DNA from: Actinocorallia populi
Lineage (GTDB): Bacteria > Actinomycetota > Actinomycetes > Streptosporangiales > Streptosporangiaceae
Direction: 5' to 3'
Assembly: GCF_002995495.1 (NCBI RefSeq)
Contig: NZ_PVZV01000003.1
Span: 434,001 to 498,000 of the forward strand
Length of the DNA stretch: 64,000 nucleotides
Shown here: piece by piece, positions 33,065 to 41,842 of the stretch
Numbering within the stretch: position 1 is the stretch's first letter
Layout of the letters: each line of letters starts with the position of its first letter
Translations under genes and position numbers: made by a program
Notes under the pieces: model-generated
Database searches by the model: none
What the model was told of the DNA's origin: nothing
What the model saw: only the letters and a program-made list of their open reading frames with translations

Positions 33065-33961
33065 TCACATCGTGTCGTGGATGCGCTTGAGGAGGTCCGG
33101 GGTGGCGGTGACCGGCTCGGCCTCCACGCACAGCTGCTCCATGACCGCGAGGTAGCGTTCGATGTCCTCGCGCTTGTCGAGGTACAGGGCGCTGGTGAGC
33201 TGCTCGAGGTAGACGATGTCCGGCAGGTCGGGCTCGGCGAAGCGCAGGATGCTGAAGGGCCCGCCGGCCGCCGCGTGCCCGCCCCGGGCGAACGGCACGA
33301 CCTGGACGGTGACGTTGGGCAGCTCGCACAGCTCGATGAGATGCCGCAGCTGCTCGCGCATCACCCCCGTGCCGCCCAGCGGGCGCCGGACGACCGCCTC
33401 GTCGACCACGGCCCACAGGTGGGGCGCGTGGTCGGAGTGCAGCAGTTCCTGGCGCTTCATACGCATCTCGACCCGGCGCTCGACGTCCTCCACGGCCGCG
33501 CCGCCGTGACCCAGCAGCGTGACCGCCCTGGCATAGCTCTCGCTCTGCAGCAGGCCGGGGACGAACTGCACCTCGTAGGCGCGGATGCGGCTGGCCGCCT
33601 CCTCCAGGCCGATGTAGTTCTCGAACCAGCGGGGGAGCAGGTCGTTGTAGTCGTGCCACCACCCGTTGGCGCTGGCCCTGCGGGCCAGCGCGAGCGCCTT
33701 CTCCCGCTCGGCGGGGTCGTGGACGCCGTAGAGGGTGAGCAGGTCGGCCACGTCGCGCTCGCGGAAGGAGACCCGTCCGAGCTCCAACCGGCTGATCTTG
33801 GAGTCCGAGGCGCGGATCGCGTAGCCCGCCTGCTCGCGGGTGATGCCCTGGTCCTCCCTCAGACGCCGCAGCTGCGCACCCAGCAGGATGCGCAGCACGG
33901 TGGGGCCGCCGCCGGCCGCGGCGGAGATGTTCAACACGGTCGCGTCTGCCGCTCGGGCCAT
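33065..33961 (-). CDS. XRE-family regulator with DUF5753 domain (WhiJ-like)
   Basis: A 298-residue regulator: an N-terminal helix-turn-helix (about residues 25-85; LLGAQLRRLREDQGITREQAGYAI then SDSKISRLELGRVSFRERDV) and a C-terminal DUF5753 domain (about 110-290; WFENYIGLEEAASRIRAYEVQFVPGLLQSESYARA). This is the WhiJ-type family used in Streptomyces development and antibiotic control, which usually works with a small DUF397 protein and an anti-sigma-like ATPase. Both partners follow at 34155 and 34527. The AT-rich gap upstream has CATAGG and TTATAGG, possible -10 elements. Confidence 0.92.
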   Translation of the reverse strand: MARAADATVLNISAAAGGGPTVLRILLGAQLRRLREDQGITREQAGYAIRASDSKISRLELGRVSFRERDVADLLTLYGVHDPAEREKALALARRASANGWWHDYNDLLPRWFENYIGLEEAASRIRAYEVQFVPGLLQSESYARAVTLLGHGGAAVEDVERRVEMRMKRQELLHSDHAPHLWAVVDEAVVRRPLGGTGVMREQLRHLIELCELPNVTVQVVPFARGGHAAAGGPFSILRFAEPDLPDIVYLEQLTSALYLDKREDIERYLAVMEQLCVEAEPVTATPDLLKRIHDTM

Positions 33962-34154
33962 TCGGGGCTCCCTGCGGACCTGCCTTCCCGGCTCGGCCCT
34001 ATGAGACTTCCTATAACGGGCGAATCAGTATCCCATGCGGCACCTCTCTTGGCCATGCGCTCCCCGAGACCCGCCCTCCGTAACCCCAGGTGACCGCGGG
34101 TCAGCCCCCTGGTCAGGCGCCCCGGGACGGCACGGCCGCCGGTTGAGCGATCGC

Positions 34155-34388
34155 TCAGGCGACGAGGTGATCGAACTCACCGTCCTTGGCGCCGCCGAGG
34201 AACGCCTCGATCTCCGCGCGGGTGTAGATGAGCACCGGACCGTCGGGGTGCCGGGAGTTGCGCATGGCGATCTCCCCGCTCGGCAGCGCAGTGAGCTCGA
34301 CGCAGTTACCGCTGGGGTTGCTGTGCCTGCTCTTGAACCAGAGCGGTTCTGCTGCGTGTGCGAACGCTCCCTGTGCGTGATCCCCCAT
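34155..34388 (-). CDS. DUF397 protein (WhiJ-system partner)
   Basis: A 77-residue DUF397 protein, with the core LWFKSRHSNPSGNCVELTAL, the strand GEIAMRNSRHPDGPVLIYT and the final helix AEIEAFLGGAKDGEFDHL. The start at 34388 has GGAG eight bases upstream; an ATG at 34409 in frame has a weaker site. DUF397 proteins bind and antagonise WhiJ-type regulators. It is co-oriented with the XRE gene at 33065 and separated from it by about 190 bases. Confidence 0.9.
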   Translation of the reverse strand: MGDHAQGAFAHAAEPLWFKSRHSNPSGNCVELTALPSGEIAMRNSRHPDGPVLIYTRAEIEAFLGGAKDGEFDHLVA

Positions 34389-34526
34389 GGTTTGCTCCGT
34401 TCCAAGCATGATTTTTTCCGCTGCAAGGACCGATGCACGTGCAGAAGCCCTTGCACCTGCACGGCTCGGAAGGGAAAGATAGCGGACACCCACGCAGCGC
34501 ATCACCGGACCGCGTCAGGACATTTC

Positions 34527-35051
34527 ATGACCGTTAAGCGGGCTCCTCGCATGATCAACAGCCGCCGGCTCTTCTGCACCGACGAAGGCAGATGGCCCGA
34601 GATGCTGCCGACCCTGCATGCGAGCAACTGGCCTACCCCGCCGGTCTCCGGCACCAGCCGGCTCGCCCGGCACCCGTTGAACAGCAACCTGGACTCGCCC
34701 AGGATCGCCCGGGACTTCGCCCGCAAGACCCTGGCCGAGTGGGAGCTGGAGGACCTCCTGTGCGAGGCGGGAGTGGTGATCTCCGAGCTGGTCACCAACG
34801 CCCTGCGCTACGGCCTGCCCGGCCGGCACCGCATCGCCCGCGCCCCGATCCAGCTCATCCTCATGCGCCAGGAGCGCCGCGTCCTGGTGATCGTCACCGA
34901 CCCCAGCGGGGAGCCCCCGGTGCTCGGCGAGCCCGACGAGTTCGCCGAGAGCGGCCGGGGCCTGCAGGTGGTCGCCGCGGTCTCCGAGGCGTGGAGCTGG
35001 GCGCCGCTGTCCACCGGGGGCAAGGCCGTCTGGGCGTCGTTCGCGCTCTGA
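34527..35051 (+). CDS. Anti-sigma-like ATP-binding protein (HATPase_c_2)
   Basis: A 174-residue protein with a GHKL ATPase domain of the SpoIIAB/RsbW-like kind that lacks a phospho-His domain. The N-box is VISELVTNALRYGLPG (about residues 80-95), followed by VIVTDPSGEPPVL and the G2 motif ESGRGLQVVAAVSEAW. The start at 34527 has AGGA six bases upstream; the first 45 residues are not part of the domain. With the XRE and DUF397 genes it completes the AbaA/WhiJ-type cluster; it is divergent from DUF397. Confidence 0.9.
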   Translation: MTVKRAPRMINSRRLFCTDEGRWPEMLPTLHASNWPTPPVSGTSRLARHPLNSNLDSPRIARDFARKTLAEWELEDLLCEAGVVISELVTNALRYGLPGRHRIARAPIQLILMRQERRVLVIVTDPSGEPPVLGEPDEFAESGRGLQVVAAVSEAWSWAPLSTGGKAVWASFAL

Positions 35052-35085
35052 GCCCCCCGCCCTTCCGCGGCCGACCCGGCACCCC

Positions 35086-35104
35086 TACTATCTAGAAAGT
35101 TTCT
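35086..35104 (+). promoter_or_regulatory. Promoter with overlapping palindromic operator for the MFS gene
   Basis: TACTAT at 35086-35091 is a good -10 and the perfect odd palindrome AGAAAGTTTCT covers 35094-35104, across the expected transcription start. Such sites upstream of MFS genes are bound by ArsR- or MarR-type repressors; no such regulator gene lies beside it. Confidence 0.45.
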
Positions 35105-35119
35105 TTACAGGTAGCAGGG

Positions 35120-36409
35120 GTGCCGGTGCGGGCCGAGGGTCGGACGAGCGCGAGCGGGCTGCCCGCCGTGTACTGGTATCTCTGGCTGGGCATGCTGATC
35201 AACCGCGTCGGCGGTTTCGGGGTGCTCTTCCTGTCGCTCTACCTCGTGCAGCGGCGGGGCCTGGACGCCTCCGCCGCGGGACTGGTCGTCGGGCTGAGCG
35301 GAGCGGGCGGCGCCGTCGGGGTGCTGGCGGGCGGGGTGCTCGCCGACCGGTGGGGACGGCGCCGCACCCTGCTGGCCTGCCACCTGCTCGCCGCCGGGCT
35401 CATGCTCGCCCTCGCCTTCGCCACCCGGCTTCCGGTGATCGCCGCGGTGACGTTCCTGCTCGGGGCCTTCCAGAGCATGGCGGGGCCGCCCCTGGTCGCC
35501 GCGATCACGGACGTCGTGCCGCCCCCCGACCGGCAGCGCGCGTTCAACCTCCAGTTCTGGGCGCACAACCTGGGCGTGGCCGCCGCCGCGCTCCTGGCCG
35601 GGCTGCTGGCCGAGGCGAGCTTCACCCTCCTCTTCGTGGTCGAGGCCGCCGCCACCTTCGCCACCTTCCTCCTCCTGGCGGTGAAGGTCCCCGAAACGCT
35701 GCCGGCCGCCCGCGGGGGCCGCTCCCCCGCCGAACGCGGCTCCGGCCTGGGCGCGGTCCTCACGGACCGGGTCTACCTCGTCTTCGTCGGGCTGACACTG
35801 CTGCTGGCGTACGTGAGCACGCAGAGCTCCACGATCCTCCCGCTGGCGATGAGCGCGGACGGCCTCGGCCCCGCGGCCTACGGGCTGGTCACCGGGTGCG
35901 CGGGAGCGCTGATCGTGGCCGGGCAGCTGCTCGTGCCCCGGTTCATCGCGGGACGGCCCAAGGCGCGGGTGCTGGCGCTGGCCAACCTGCTGCTGGGCGG
36001 CGGGTTCGCGCTGGTGGCCCTGGCCGACCGGGTGCCCCTGCACCTGGCGGCGGCGCTGGTCTGGACGCTCGGGTCGATGCTCGCCGCCCCGCCCAACGCC
36101 GAGGTCATCGCCGAGCTGGCACCAGAACGGCTGCGCGGACGTTATCAGGGTGTGTTCTACCTGGTGTTCCCGATCGCCTCTTTCGCGGCGCCCGCCCTGG
36201 GCGGGGTGTCCCTGGAGCGGCTCGGCGACCTGCACTGGGTATTGTGCGGGGCGGTCGGGGCGCTGGCGGCGCTGGGACACCTGCTGGCGGGCCCGGCCAG
36301 GGAGCGGCGGGCCGCCCTCGGACCGAAACAATCCGTCTCGGAGTGGTACATGAATGATCGGGGTAGAAGCTCAGAAAGGTCATCGTTTCACGGCTGTGAG
36401 GGGACATGA
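35120..36409 (+). CDS. MFS transporter
   Basis: A 429-residue major facilitator with twelve predicted helices. The motif-A loop GVLADRWGRRRTLLACHL is clear, as is the second-half repeat PRFIAGRPKARVLAL. GTG start at 35120. The protein has an unusual polar C-terminal tail of about 30 residues (SEWYMNDRGRSSERSSFHGC). It resembles actinobacterial drug-efflux members. The stop is 29 bases before the next gene. Confidence 0.9.
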   Translation: MPVRAEGRTSASGLPAVYWYLWLGMLINRVGGFGVLFLSLYLVQRRGLDASAAGLVVGLSGAGGAVGVLAGGVLADRWGRRRTLLACHLLAAGLMLALAFATRLPVIAAVTFLLGAFQSMAGPPLVAAITDVVPPPDRQRAFNLQFWAHNLGVAAAALLAGLLAEASFTLLFVVEAAATFATFLLLAVKVPETLPAARGGRSPAERGSGLGAVLTDRVYLVFVGLTLLLAYVSTQSSTILPLAMSADGLGPAAYGLVTGCAGALIVAGQLLVPRFIAGRPKARVLALANLLLGGGFALVALADRVPLHLAAALVWTLGSMLAAPPNAEVIAELAPERLRGRYQGVFYLVFPIASFAAPALGGVSLERLGDLHWVLCGAVGALAALGHLLAGPARERRAALGPKQSVSEWYMNDRGRSSERSSFHGCEGT

Positions 36410-36429
36410 CCCTTTCGTCTTCCTATGGT
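36401..36429 (+). promoter_or_regulatory. Possible leaderless promoter of the propeller-like gene
   Basis: GGGACA (36401-36406) and TATGGT (36424-36429) are 17 bases apart; the expected start (about 36436) lies two bases before the ATG at 36438, which has no ribosome site. It overlaps the end of the MFS coding region. Confidence 0.4.
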
Positions 36430-36437
36430 TTCGCGGC

Positions 36438-37313
36438 ATGAACGTCGGGGGACCGGTCCGCGCGGCGGAGGCCAGGGCGGTCAAGGGCGCGGCGGCACGC
36501 CGCGACACCCGGGACTTCCAGCGCACCCCGCTGCCCGACCCGGGAGGGGCCTTCCTGCTCCGGGCGGTATGCGATCCGTACGCCGTGGGAGCCACCGGCA
36601 CAGGACCGCTCATCCTCCACTGGAACGGGACGCTCTGGGAGAAGGAGCCCCTGCCCGCCTTCGACCCGGCCCTGAGCGGCGCGATGCTCACCGGCGTGGC
36701 GGGACGCGTCGCCGTCGGCGGGGCCCTCGACCGGCTCACCGGCGCCGAGACACCGCTGCTGCTGTGCCGCGACGACACCGGATGGGTCGAGGAGAAGGCG
36801 CCGGGAACCGGATTCCCCTACGTGCTGACCGGCGTGCACGGCGACTGGGCCGCGGGGCACGGGTTCCCGGGCACCGTCCTCCTGCACCGCGGACTGGGCG
36901 GCTGGACGCACCTGCAGACCCCCGGCCGCCCCGCGCGGCTGCTGGCCGTCGCGTCACTCGGCCGGCACGTCTGGGCCGGCGGGGAACGCGACCGTGAAGG
37001 GCTGCTGCTCTCCTTCGACGGGCGGTCCTGGAAGGAGCACCGGACCAGGACGGGGCCCGTCACCGCCCTCGCGATCCGCAACGGACGGCCCTGGGCCGCG
37101 GCGGGCCGGACGCTCCTGGAGTGGACGGGACGCCGCTGGGCCCGCCACACCGCCCCCCTGGACGTCAACGCGCTGTCCACCACCGCCTCCGGCGCGCTGT
37201 GCGCGGCCGGCGCGGGAGCGCTGGGCGTCCACGACGGGCGGCGCTGGGACCTGCGCGCCCTGCCGGGGACCTGGCTGGGCGCCGACCCCGTCTGGCTCGT
37301 GGGCTCCGCCTGA
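36438..37313 (+). CDS. Beta-propeller-like protein, unknown function
   Basis: A 291-residue protein made of repeated beta-strand blades of about 40-45 residues: AVCDPYAVGATGTGPLILHWNG, MLTGVAGRVAVGGALD, VLTGVHGDWAAGHGFPGT, AVASLGRHVWAGGERD, ALAIRNGRPWAAAGRTLLEW, STTASGALCAAGAGALGVHDG. Each repeat ends with a W-x-x or -W-N-G turn, as in six-bladed propellers. No signal peptide or membrane segment is seen, so it is cytosolic. I do not recognise a family. The start ATG at 36438 lies at a predicted transcription start. Confidence 0.65.
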   Translation: MNVGGPVRAAEARAVKGAAARRDTRDFQRTPLPDPGGAFLLRAVCDPYAVGATGTGPLILHWNGTLWEKEPLPAFDPALSGAMLTGVAGRVAVGGALDRLTGAETPLLLCRDDTGWVEEKAPGTGFPYVLTGVHGDWAAGHGFPGTVLLHRGLGGWTHLQTPGRPARLLAVASLGRHVWAGGERDREGLLLSFDGRSWKEHRTRTGPVTALAIRNGRPWAAAGRTLLEWTGRRWARHTAPLDVNALSTTASGALCAAGAGALGVHDGRRWDLRALPGTWLGADPVWLVGSA

Positions 37314-37416
37314 GGGCGTGTGATCCCCGCCTCCCGGGGTTTTCCCCACCTCGTTCCGGCGGGTAGGGCTGACGGAACTACGATCGTTTCCGATGACCCC
37401 TCCGGACAGGAGACCC

Positions 37417-39459
37417 ATGACCCGCGCCGTCTACCTCGCCGCCACCGGGGCCGCCACCCGCAAGGCGTCCGTCACCCTCGGGCTGGCCGAGCTCCTGTCC
37501 GGGAAGGTCCGCAGGCTGGGCGTGTACCGGCCGGTCGTGGAGTCCGGGCGCGTCGACTCCATCATCGAGACCGTCGTGAACCGCTTCAACGCGCGCGGCG
37601 CCACCGGTGTCACCTACGACGAGGTGCACCGCGACCCGACGCGGGCGACGGCCGACATCGTCGCCGGATACCGCGCGCTGGCCGCCTCCTGCGACGCGGT
37701 CATCGTCGTCGGCACCGACTTCACCGACGTGGGCGCGCCCACGGAGTTCGAGTTCAACGCGGTGCTCGCCTCGCACCTGGGCGCGCCGGTGCTGCTGCTG
37801 GCCACCGGGCTCGGGCTGCGGCCCGACGAGGTGGCCGCCGGGGTCGCCCTGGCCGCCAAGGAGCTCGCCGCCGAGCACGCCGCGCTGCTGGGCGTGGTGG
37901 TCAGCCGGGTCGACCCCGGGAACCTCGCGGCGGTGCGTGCCGCGGTGGGCGTCGAACCGACCTTCGTCGTCCCCGAGGAGCCCCGGCTGTCCGCGCCGAC
38001 CGTCGGGGACCTCATGGCCGCCTGCTCCGGCCGCCTCTTCCGGGGCGACCCCCAGCAGCTCGGGCGCGAGGTGTCGGGGCTGGCGGTCGGCGCCATGTCC
38101 CTGCCCCACATCCTGGAGCGCCTCACCGAGGGCCAGACGGTGATCATCCCGTCCGACCGGGCGGCGGCGCTGCTGCCGGGGCTGCTGGCCGCGCACTCGG
38201 CCGCCACCTTCCCCGCCCTGTCGGGGATCGTCATGACCGGCGGGCTCGACCTGCCCGAGCCGGTGCTCAGACTGGTCGACGGCATGGCGCCGAAACTGCC
38301 GGTGATCGCCACCGACCTGGACACCTTCGAGTGCGCCACCCGGCTGGGCCGGGCCGAGGGCCGGCTCGGCACCGCCGGCACCCACAAGATCGACCTGGCG
38401 CTGCGGATGTTCACCGAGTACGTCGACGGCGAGCGGCTGCTCGAGCGCCTGCACGTCACCCGCTCCCCCGCCGTGACCCCGCTGATGTTCGAGTACGACG
38501 TGCTGGAACGGGCGCGCGGCGACCGGCGCACCATCGTCCTGCCCGAAGGCGGGGACGAGCGCATCCTGCGCGCCTCGGACATCCTGCTGCGGCGCGGGGT
38601 GGCCGACCTCGTCCTGCTCGGCGAGCAGGACGAGATCCGGATGCGCGCCGCCGAACTCGGCCTCGACCTCGAGGCCGCCCGGGTCGTCAGCCCCTACGAC
38701 CGGGAGCTGCGCGAACGGTTCGCCGCCGAGTACGCGCGCGTCCGGTCGCACCGGGGCGTCTCGCTGGAGCTCGCGCGGGACACCGTGACCGACGTGTCGT
38801 ACTTCGGCACGCTGATGGTGCAGCTGGGCCTGGCCGACGGCATGGTCTCCGGGGCGGCGCACACCACCGCGCACACCATCCGGCCCGCGTTCGAGATCAT
38901 CCGCACCGCGCCGGGCGCGACGCTCGTCTCCAGCGTGTTCTTCATGTGTTTGGAGGACAGGGTCCTGGTCTACGGGGACTGCGCGATCAACCCCGACCCG
39001 ACCGCCGAGCAGCTCGCCGACATCGCCGTCCAGTCGGCCGCGACCGCCGCGGTGTTCGGCGTCGAGCCGCGGGTGGCGATGCTGTCCTACTCCACCGGCA
39101 CGTCGGGCAGCGGGACCGAGGTGGACAAGGTGCGGCGGGCCACCGGGATCGTCCGCGAACTGCGGCCCGACCTGCTCGTCGAGGGCCCCATCCAGTACGA
39201 CGCGGCGGCCGACGAGACCGTCGCGCGGGCCAAGATGCCCGACAGCGCCGTCGCGGGCCGCGCCACCGTGTTCATCGTGCCCAACCTCGACACCGGCAAC
39301 AACCTCTACAAGGCGGTGCAGCGCAGCGCGGGCGCGGTCGCCGTCGGCCCCGTCCTGCAGGGCCTGCGCAAACCGGTCAACGACCTGTCGCGCGGGGCGA
39401 CCGTGCAGGACATCGTCAACACCGTCGCCATCACCGCGATCCAGGCCCAGGGGGTTTGA
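37417..39459 (+). CDS. pta: Phosphate acetyltransferase (long form)
   Basis: A 680-residue enzyme that converts acetyl-CoA and phosphate to acetyl phosphate. It is the long actinobacterial form: an N-terminal P-loop-like domain (AVYLAATGAATRKASVTLGLAELL), a DRTGG domain (about 190-310), and the catalytic PTA domain (about 360-680) with DRRTIVLPEGGDERILRAS, YFGTLMVQLGLADGMVSGA and MLSYSTGTSGSG. ATG 37417 has GGACAGGAG upstream; the ATG at 37393 is less likely. The N-terminal P-loop has a Thr/Gly pattern altered from GxGKS, so nucleotide binding there is doubtful. It runs into ackA with a one-base overlap. Confidence 0.97.
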   Translation: MTRAVYLAATGAATRKASVTLGLAELLSGKVRRLGVYRPVVESGRVDSIIETVVNRFNARGATGVTYDEVHRDPTRATADIVAGYRALAASCDAVIVVGTDFTDVGAPTEFEFNAVLASHLGAPVLLLATGLGLRPDEVAAGVALAAKELAAEHAALLGVVVSRVDPGNLAAVRAAVGVEPTFVVPEEPRLSAPTVGDLMAACSGRLFRGDPQQLGREVSGLAVGAMSLPHILERLTEGQTVIIPSDRAAALLPGLLAAHSAATFPALSGIVMTGGLDLPEPVLRLVDGMAPKLPVIATDLDTFECATRLGRAEGRLGTAGTHKIDLALRMFTEYVDGERLLERLHVTRSPAVTPLMFEYDVLERARGDRRTIVLPEGGDERILRASDILLRRGVADLVLLGEQDEIRMRAAELGLDLEAARVVSPYDRELRERFAAEYARVRSHRGVSLELARDTVTDVSYFGTLMVQLGLADGMVSGAAHTTAHTIRPAFEIIRTAPGATLVSSVFFMCLEDRVLVYGDCAINPDPTAEQLADIAVQSAATAAVFGVEPRVAMLSYSTGTSGSGTEVDKVRRATGIVRELRPDLLVEGPIQYDAAADETVARAKMPDSAVAGRATVFIVPNLDTGNNLYKAVQRSAGAVAVGPVLQGLRKPVNDLSRGATVQDIVNTVAITAIQAQGV

Positions 39460-40577
39460 TGCGCTACGTCCTGGTCCTCAACTGCGGTTCGTCCTCCATC
39501 AAGTACCGGCTGGTCGACGCCGCCTCCGGGGAGGCCGCGGCGGGCGGCATCGTCGAGCGGGTCGCCGACCACACCGAGGGCATGCGGCAGGTCATCGCCG
39601 AACTCGAGGCCGCCGGGCCCGAACTGGGCCAGGTCGTGGCCGTCGGGCACCGGGTGGTGCACGGCGGCGACGCGTACGCCGAACCCGTGGTCATCGACGA
39701 CGCGGTGGAGCGGACCATCGAGGAGCTGAGCCCGATGGCGCCGCTGCACAACCCGGTGAACCTCATCGGCGTCCGCGCCGCCCGCGCCGTCTTCCCCGGC
39801 GTGCCGCACGTCGCGGTCTTCGACACCGCCTTCCACCAGACGATGCCGCCCGAGGCCTACACCTATGCGATCCCCCGGGCGTGGACCGAGGGCGGCGTCC
39901 GGCGCTACGGCTTCCACGGCACCTCGCACGCCTACGTCTCCCGCCGTGCCGCCGCGTTCCTCGGCCGCCCCTACGGCGAGCTCAACACCATCGTCCTGCA
40001 CCTGGGCAACGGCGCCAGCGCCTCCGCCGTCGAGGGCGGCCGCTGCGTCGACACCTCCATGGGCCTCACCCCGCTGGAGGGCCTGGTCATGGGCACCCGC
40101 TCCGGCGACGTCGACCCGGCGCTGGCGGCCTTCCTCGCCCGCACCCGCGGCCTGTCCGTCGCCGAGATCGACCACGCCCTCAACCACGAGAGCGGCCTGC
40201 GCGCCCTGGCCGGGCACAACGACCTCCGCGAGATCTGGCCCCTGGTCGACTCCGGCGACCCGGCGGCCGCCCTGGCCATGCGGGTCTACACCCGCCGCAT
40301 CCGCAAGTACATCGGCGCCTACCACGCCGTCCTGGGCCGCCTCGACGCCCTCGTCTTCACCGCCGGCGTGGGCGAGAACGACGCCCGCACCCGCGCCATG
40401 GTCCTCGCCGGCCTCGAGCCCCTCGGCATCCTCGCCGACCCCGGGGCCAACGCCTCCCCCGCCCGCGACACCCGCGTGATCTCCGCCCCCGCCTCCCCCG
40501 TCACCGTCCTCGTCGTCCCCACCGACGAGGAACGCGAGATCGCCACCCAGACCCTCACCGTCACCGGCCTGGCCTGA
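39459..40577 (+). CDS. ackA: Acetate kinase
   Basis: A 372-residue acetate kinase, which makes acetate and ATP from acetyl phosphate or the reverse. The ATG shares one base with the pta stop (TGATG). Family motifs: VLVLNCGSSSIKYRLVD at the N-terminus, VVAVGHRVVHGGD, VAVFDTAFHQTMP, the phosphate loop RRYGFHGTSHAYVSRRAA, and HLGNGASASAVEGG with DTSMGLTPLEGLVMGTRSGD. C-terminal FTAGVGENDARTRAMVL is intact. With pta it forms the reversible acetate node used for both overflow and acetate uptake; two acetate-type symporters lie at 49-53 kb. Confidence 0.97.
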   Translation: MRYVLVLNCGSSSIKYRLVDAASGEAAAGGIVERVADHTEGMRQVIAELEAAGPELGQVVAVGHRVVHGGDAYAEPVVIDDAVERTIEELSPMAPLHNPVNLIGVRAARAVFPGVPHVAVFDTAFHQTMPPEAYTYAIPRAWTEGGVRRYGFHGTSHAYVSRRAAAFLGRPYGELNTIVLHLGNGASASAVEGGRCVDTSMGLTPLEGLVMGTRSGDVDPALAAFLARTRGLSVAEIDHALNHESGLRALAGHNDLREIWPLVDSGDPAAALAMRVYTRRIRKYIGAYHAVLGRLDALVFTAGVGENDARTRAMVLAGLEPLGILADPGANASPARDTRVISAPASPVTVLVVPTDEEREIATQTLTVTGLA

Positions 40578-40952
40578 GGAGCGCCCCCGGCGGGACTTCC
40601 GCCGGCCGGGGAGCCCGCGCGACCGAACGTCCGCCGTGGCCGGGTTCCGTCCGGCGATGCCCTGGCGGCACCGACCGGCGGGACACCGGCCCGTCGGACC
40701 CCGGCCGATGCCCGCCGAGAACGCCCGTGGCCTTTACGCAGTAAGCCCTGGACGGGAGACGGAGGCGGGAAGCCGAGGCGAGGGGACCAGGGGGAAGCCG
40801 AGGCAGGAAGCCGGGGCGAGAGACCGAGGCGAAGGGACCAGGTGGAAAGCCGAGGCGGGAAGCCGGAGCGGGAGACCGATGCGGAAGACCGAGGCGGGAG
40901 GCCGAGGCGGAAGACCGAGGCGAGGGGACCAAGGGGAAGCCGGGGCGAGGGG
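40578..40952. repeat. Purine-only 13-bp minisatellite (40748-40955) in a gene-free stretch
   Basis: The 375-base gap between convergent ackA and the repeat-protein gene holds the terminator and then about 200 bases (40748-40955) in which the plus strand is almost only G and A with occasional C. It breaks into about fifteen degenerate 12-14-base units such as GGAAGCCGAGGCG, GAAGACCGAGGCG and AGGGGACCAGGGG; the GGGGACCA variant recurs roughly every 60-90 bases, suggesting a higher-order repeat. No coding role is supported. The array touches the stop of the gene at 40953. Confidence 0.8.
40587..40605 (+). terminator. Hairpin terminator after ackA
   Basis: CCGGCGG (40587-40593) pairs with CCGCCGG (40599-40605) around a 5-base loop, nine bases past the ackA stop. 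No T-run follows. Confidence 0.55.
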
Positions 40953-41627
40953 TCAGGGCTGGAGGTCGGCGTTGACGCGGATGCCCGCTTCGGCGAGGGC
41001 GCGCAGGAGGTCGGGGGCGGGTTGCTCGACGCCGCGGAACTCCACCCGGGTGAGCTGGCCGGCGTGGCGGACCAGGTGGGAGACGAGCCGGAGGGTGGGG
41101 ACGGTGTCGGCGAACGTCAGGGTGCTCAGGTAGGGCATCCGGGACAGGACGTCCAGGGCGTCGGGGGCCAGGCGGGGCAGCCTCAGGTAGAGCATGCGCA
41201 GGCCGGGCGGCAGCCAGCCCAGACCGGTGCCGACGGCCTCGCCCGCGGTCAGGCGGACGACCTTGAGCTCGGGGTGCAGGCCCAGCATCCGGAACGACCT
41301 GTCCCCCAGCCGGTCGCCGGCCAGCGAGACGACCCGCAGGTCGGCCTCGGGGAGGGCGAACTCGCCTCGGAGGAGGGGGGACTCCAGGGTGAGGTCGATC
41401 AGCCCGGACAGGTCGCGCAGCGCCTCCACGCCGGTGTCGGTGAACTCGCCGCGGCATTTGAGCACCGTGAGCCAGGGCATCTCGCCCACCTCGTGCAGGA
41501 TCTCGTCGGTGACCTCGGTGAGATCCAGCTCCTTGAAGAACGGCTGACCCCGCAGGGACGGCACCCAGCGCCCCGTATAGGCGAGCTCCACGTCCCCCGG
41601 GAGATCCACGCTCCGCATCTCCCCCAT
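40953..41627 (-). CDS. Leucine-rich-repeat-like protein, paralogue A
   Basis: A 224-residue protein of repeating 22-26-residue units with Leu at fixed spacing: FFKELDLTEVTDEILHEVG, WLTVLKCRGEFTDTGVEAL, LIDLTLESPLLRGEFALPEA, LRVVSLAGDRLGDRSFRML, LKVVRLTAG and LRMLYLRLPRLAPDALDVL. This is LRR-like, so a protein-binding role is likely. No signal peptide is seen. The ATG at 41627 lies seven bases after a TACGCT hexamer, suggesting a leaderless mRNA. It is a tandem paralogue of the gene at 41843-42547, with an almost superimposable layout. Function is unknown. Confidence 0.75.
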   Translation of the reverse strand: MGEMRSVDLPGDVELAYTGRWVPSLRGQPFFKELDLTEVTDEILHEVGEMPWLTVLKCRGEFTDTGVEALRDLSGLIDLTLESPLLRGEFALPEADLRVVSLAGDRLGDRSFRMLGLHPELKVVRLTAGEAVGTGLGWLPPGLRMLYLRLPRLAPDALDVLSRMPYLSTLTFADTVPTLRLVSHLVRHAGQLTRVEFRGVEQPAPDLLRALAEAGIRVNADLQP

Positions 41628-41842
41628 GGAATCCAGCGTATCCAGCAAGGGCGCGCGCAGGACGCTCCCCGCGTTACGCAAAGGCATCCTTTTCCCCTTT
41701 ACCCCATTACCCGAATCTCCGGGCATCGGCTCGGGAAGATTCTTTCCACGACCGGCTCCGCACAAGCGCGATCGTTTTCGGAACCGGAGTCGTTGAAAAG
41801 GGCAGGACCGGGCTTTCCCTTCTCCGCCCGGACCCGGCGTCT

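Noticed and set aside
37320-40577. A very long open frame across pta and ackA
   Set aside because: Only its end (from 39459) is ackA; the rest is the high-GC shadow of pta and has no protein-like sequence.
40748-40955. CRISPR array
   Set aside because: Units are 12-14 bases, degenerate and contiguous, with no spacers; it is a minisatellite.
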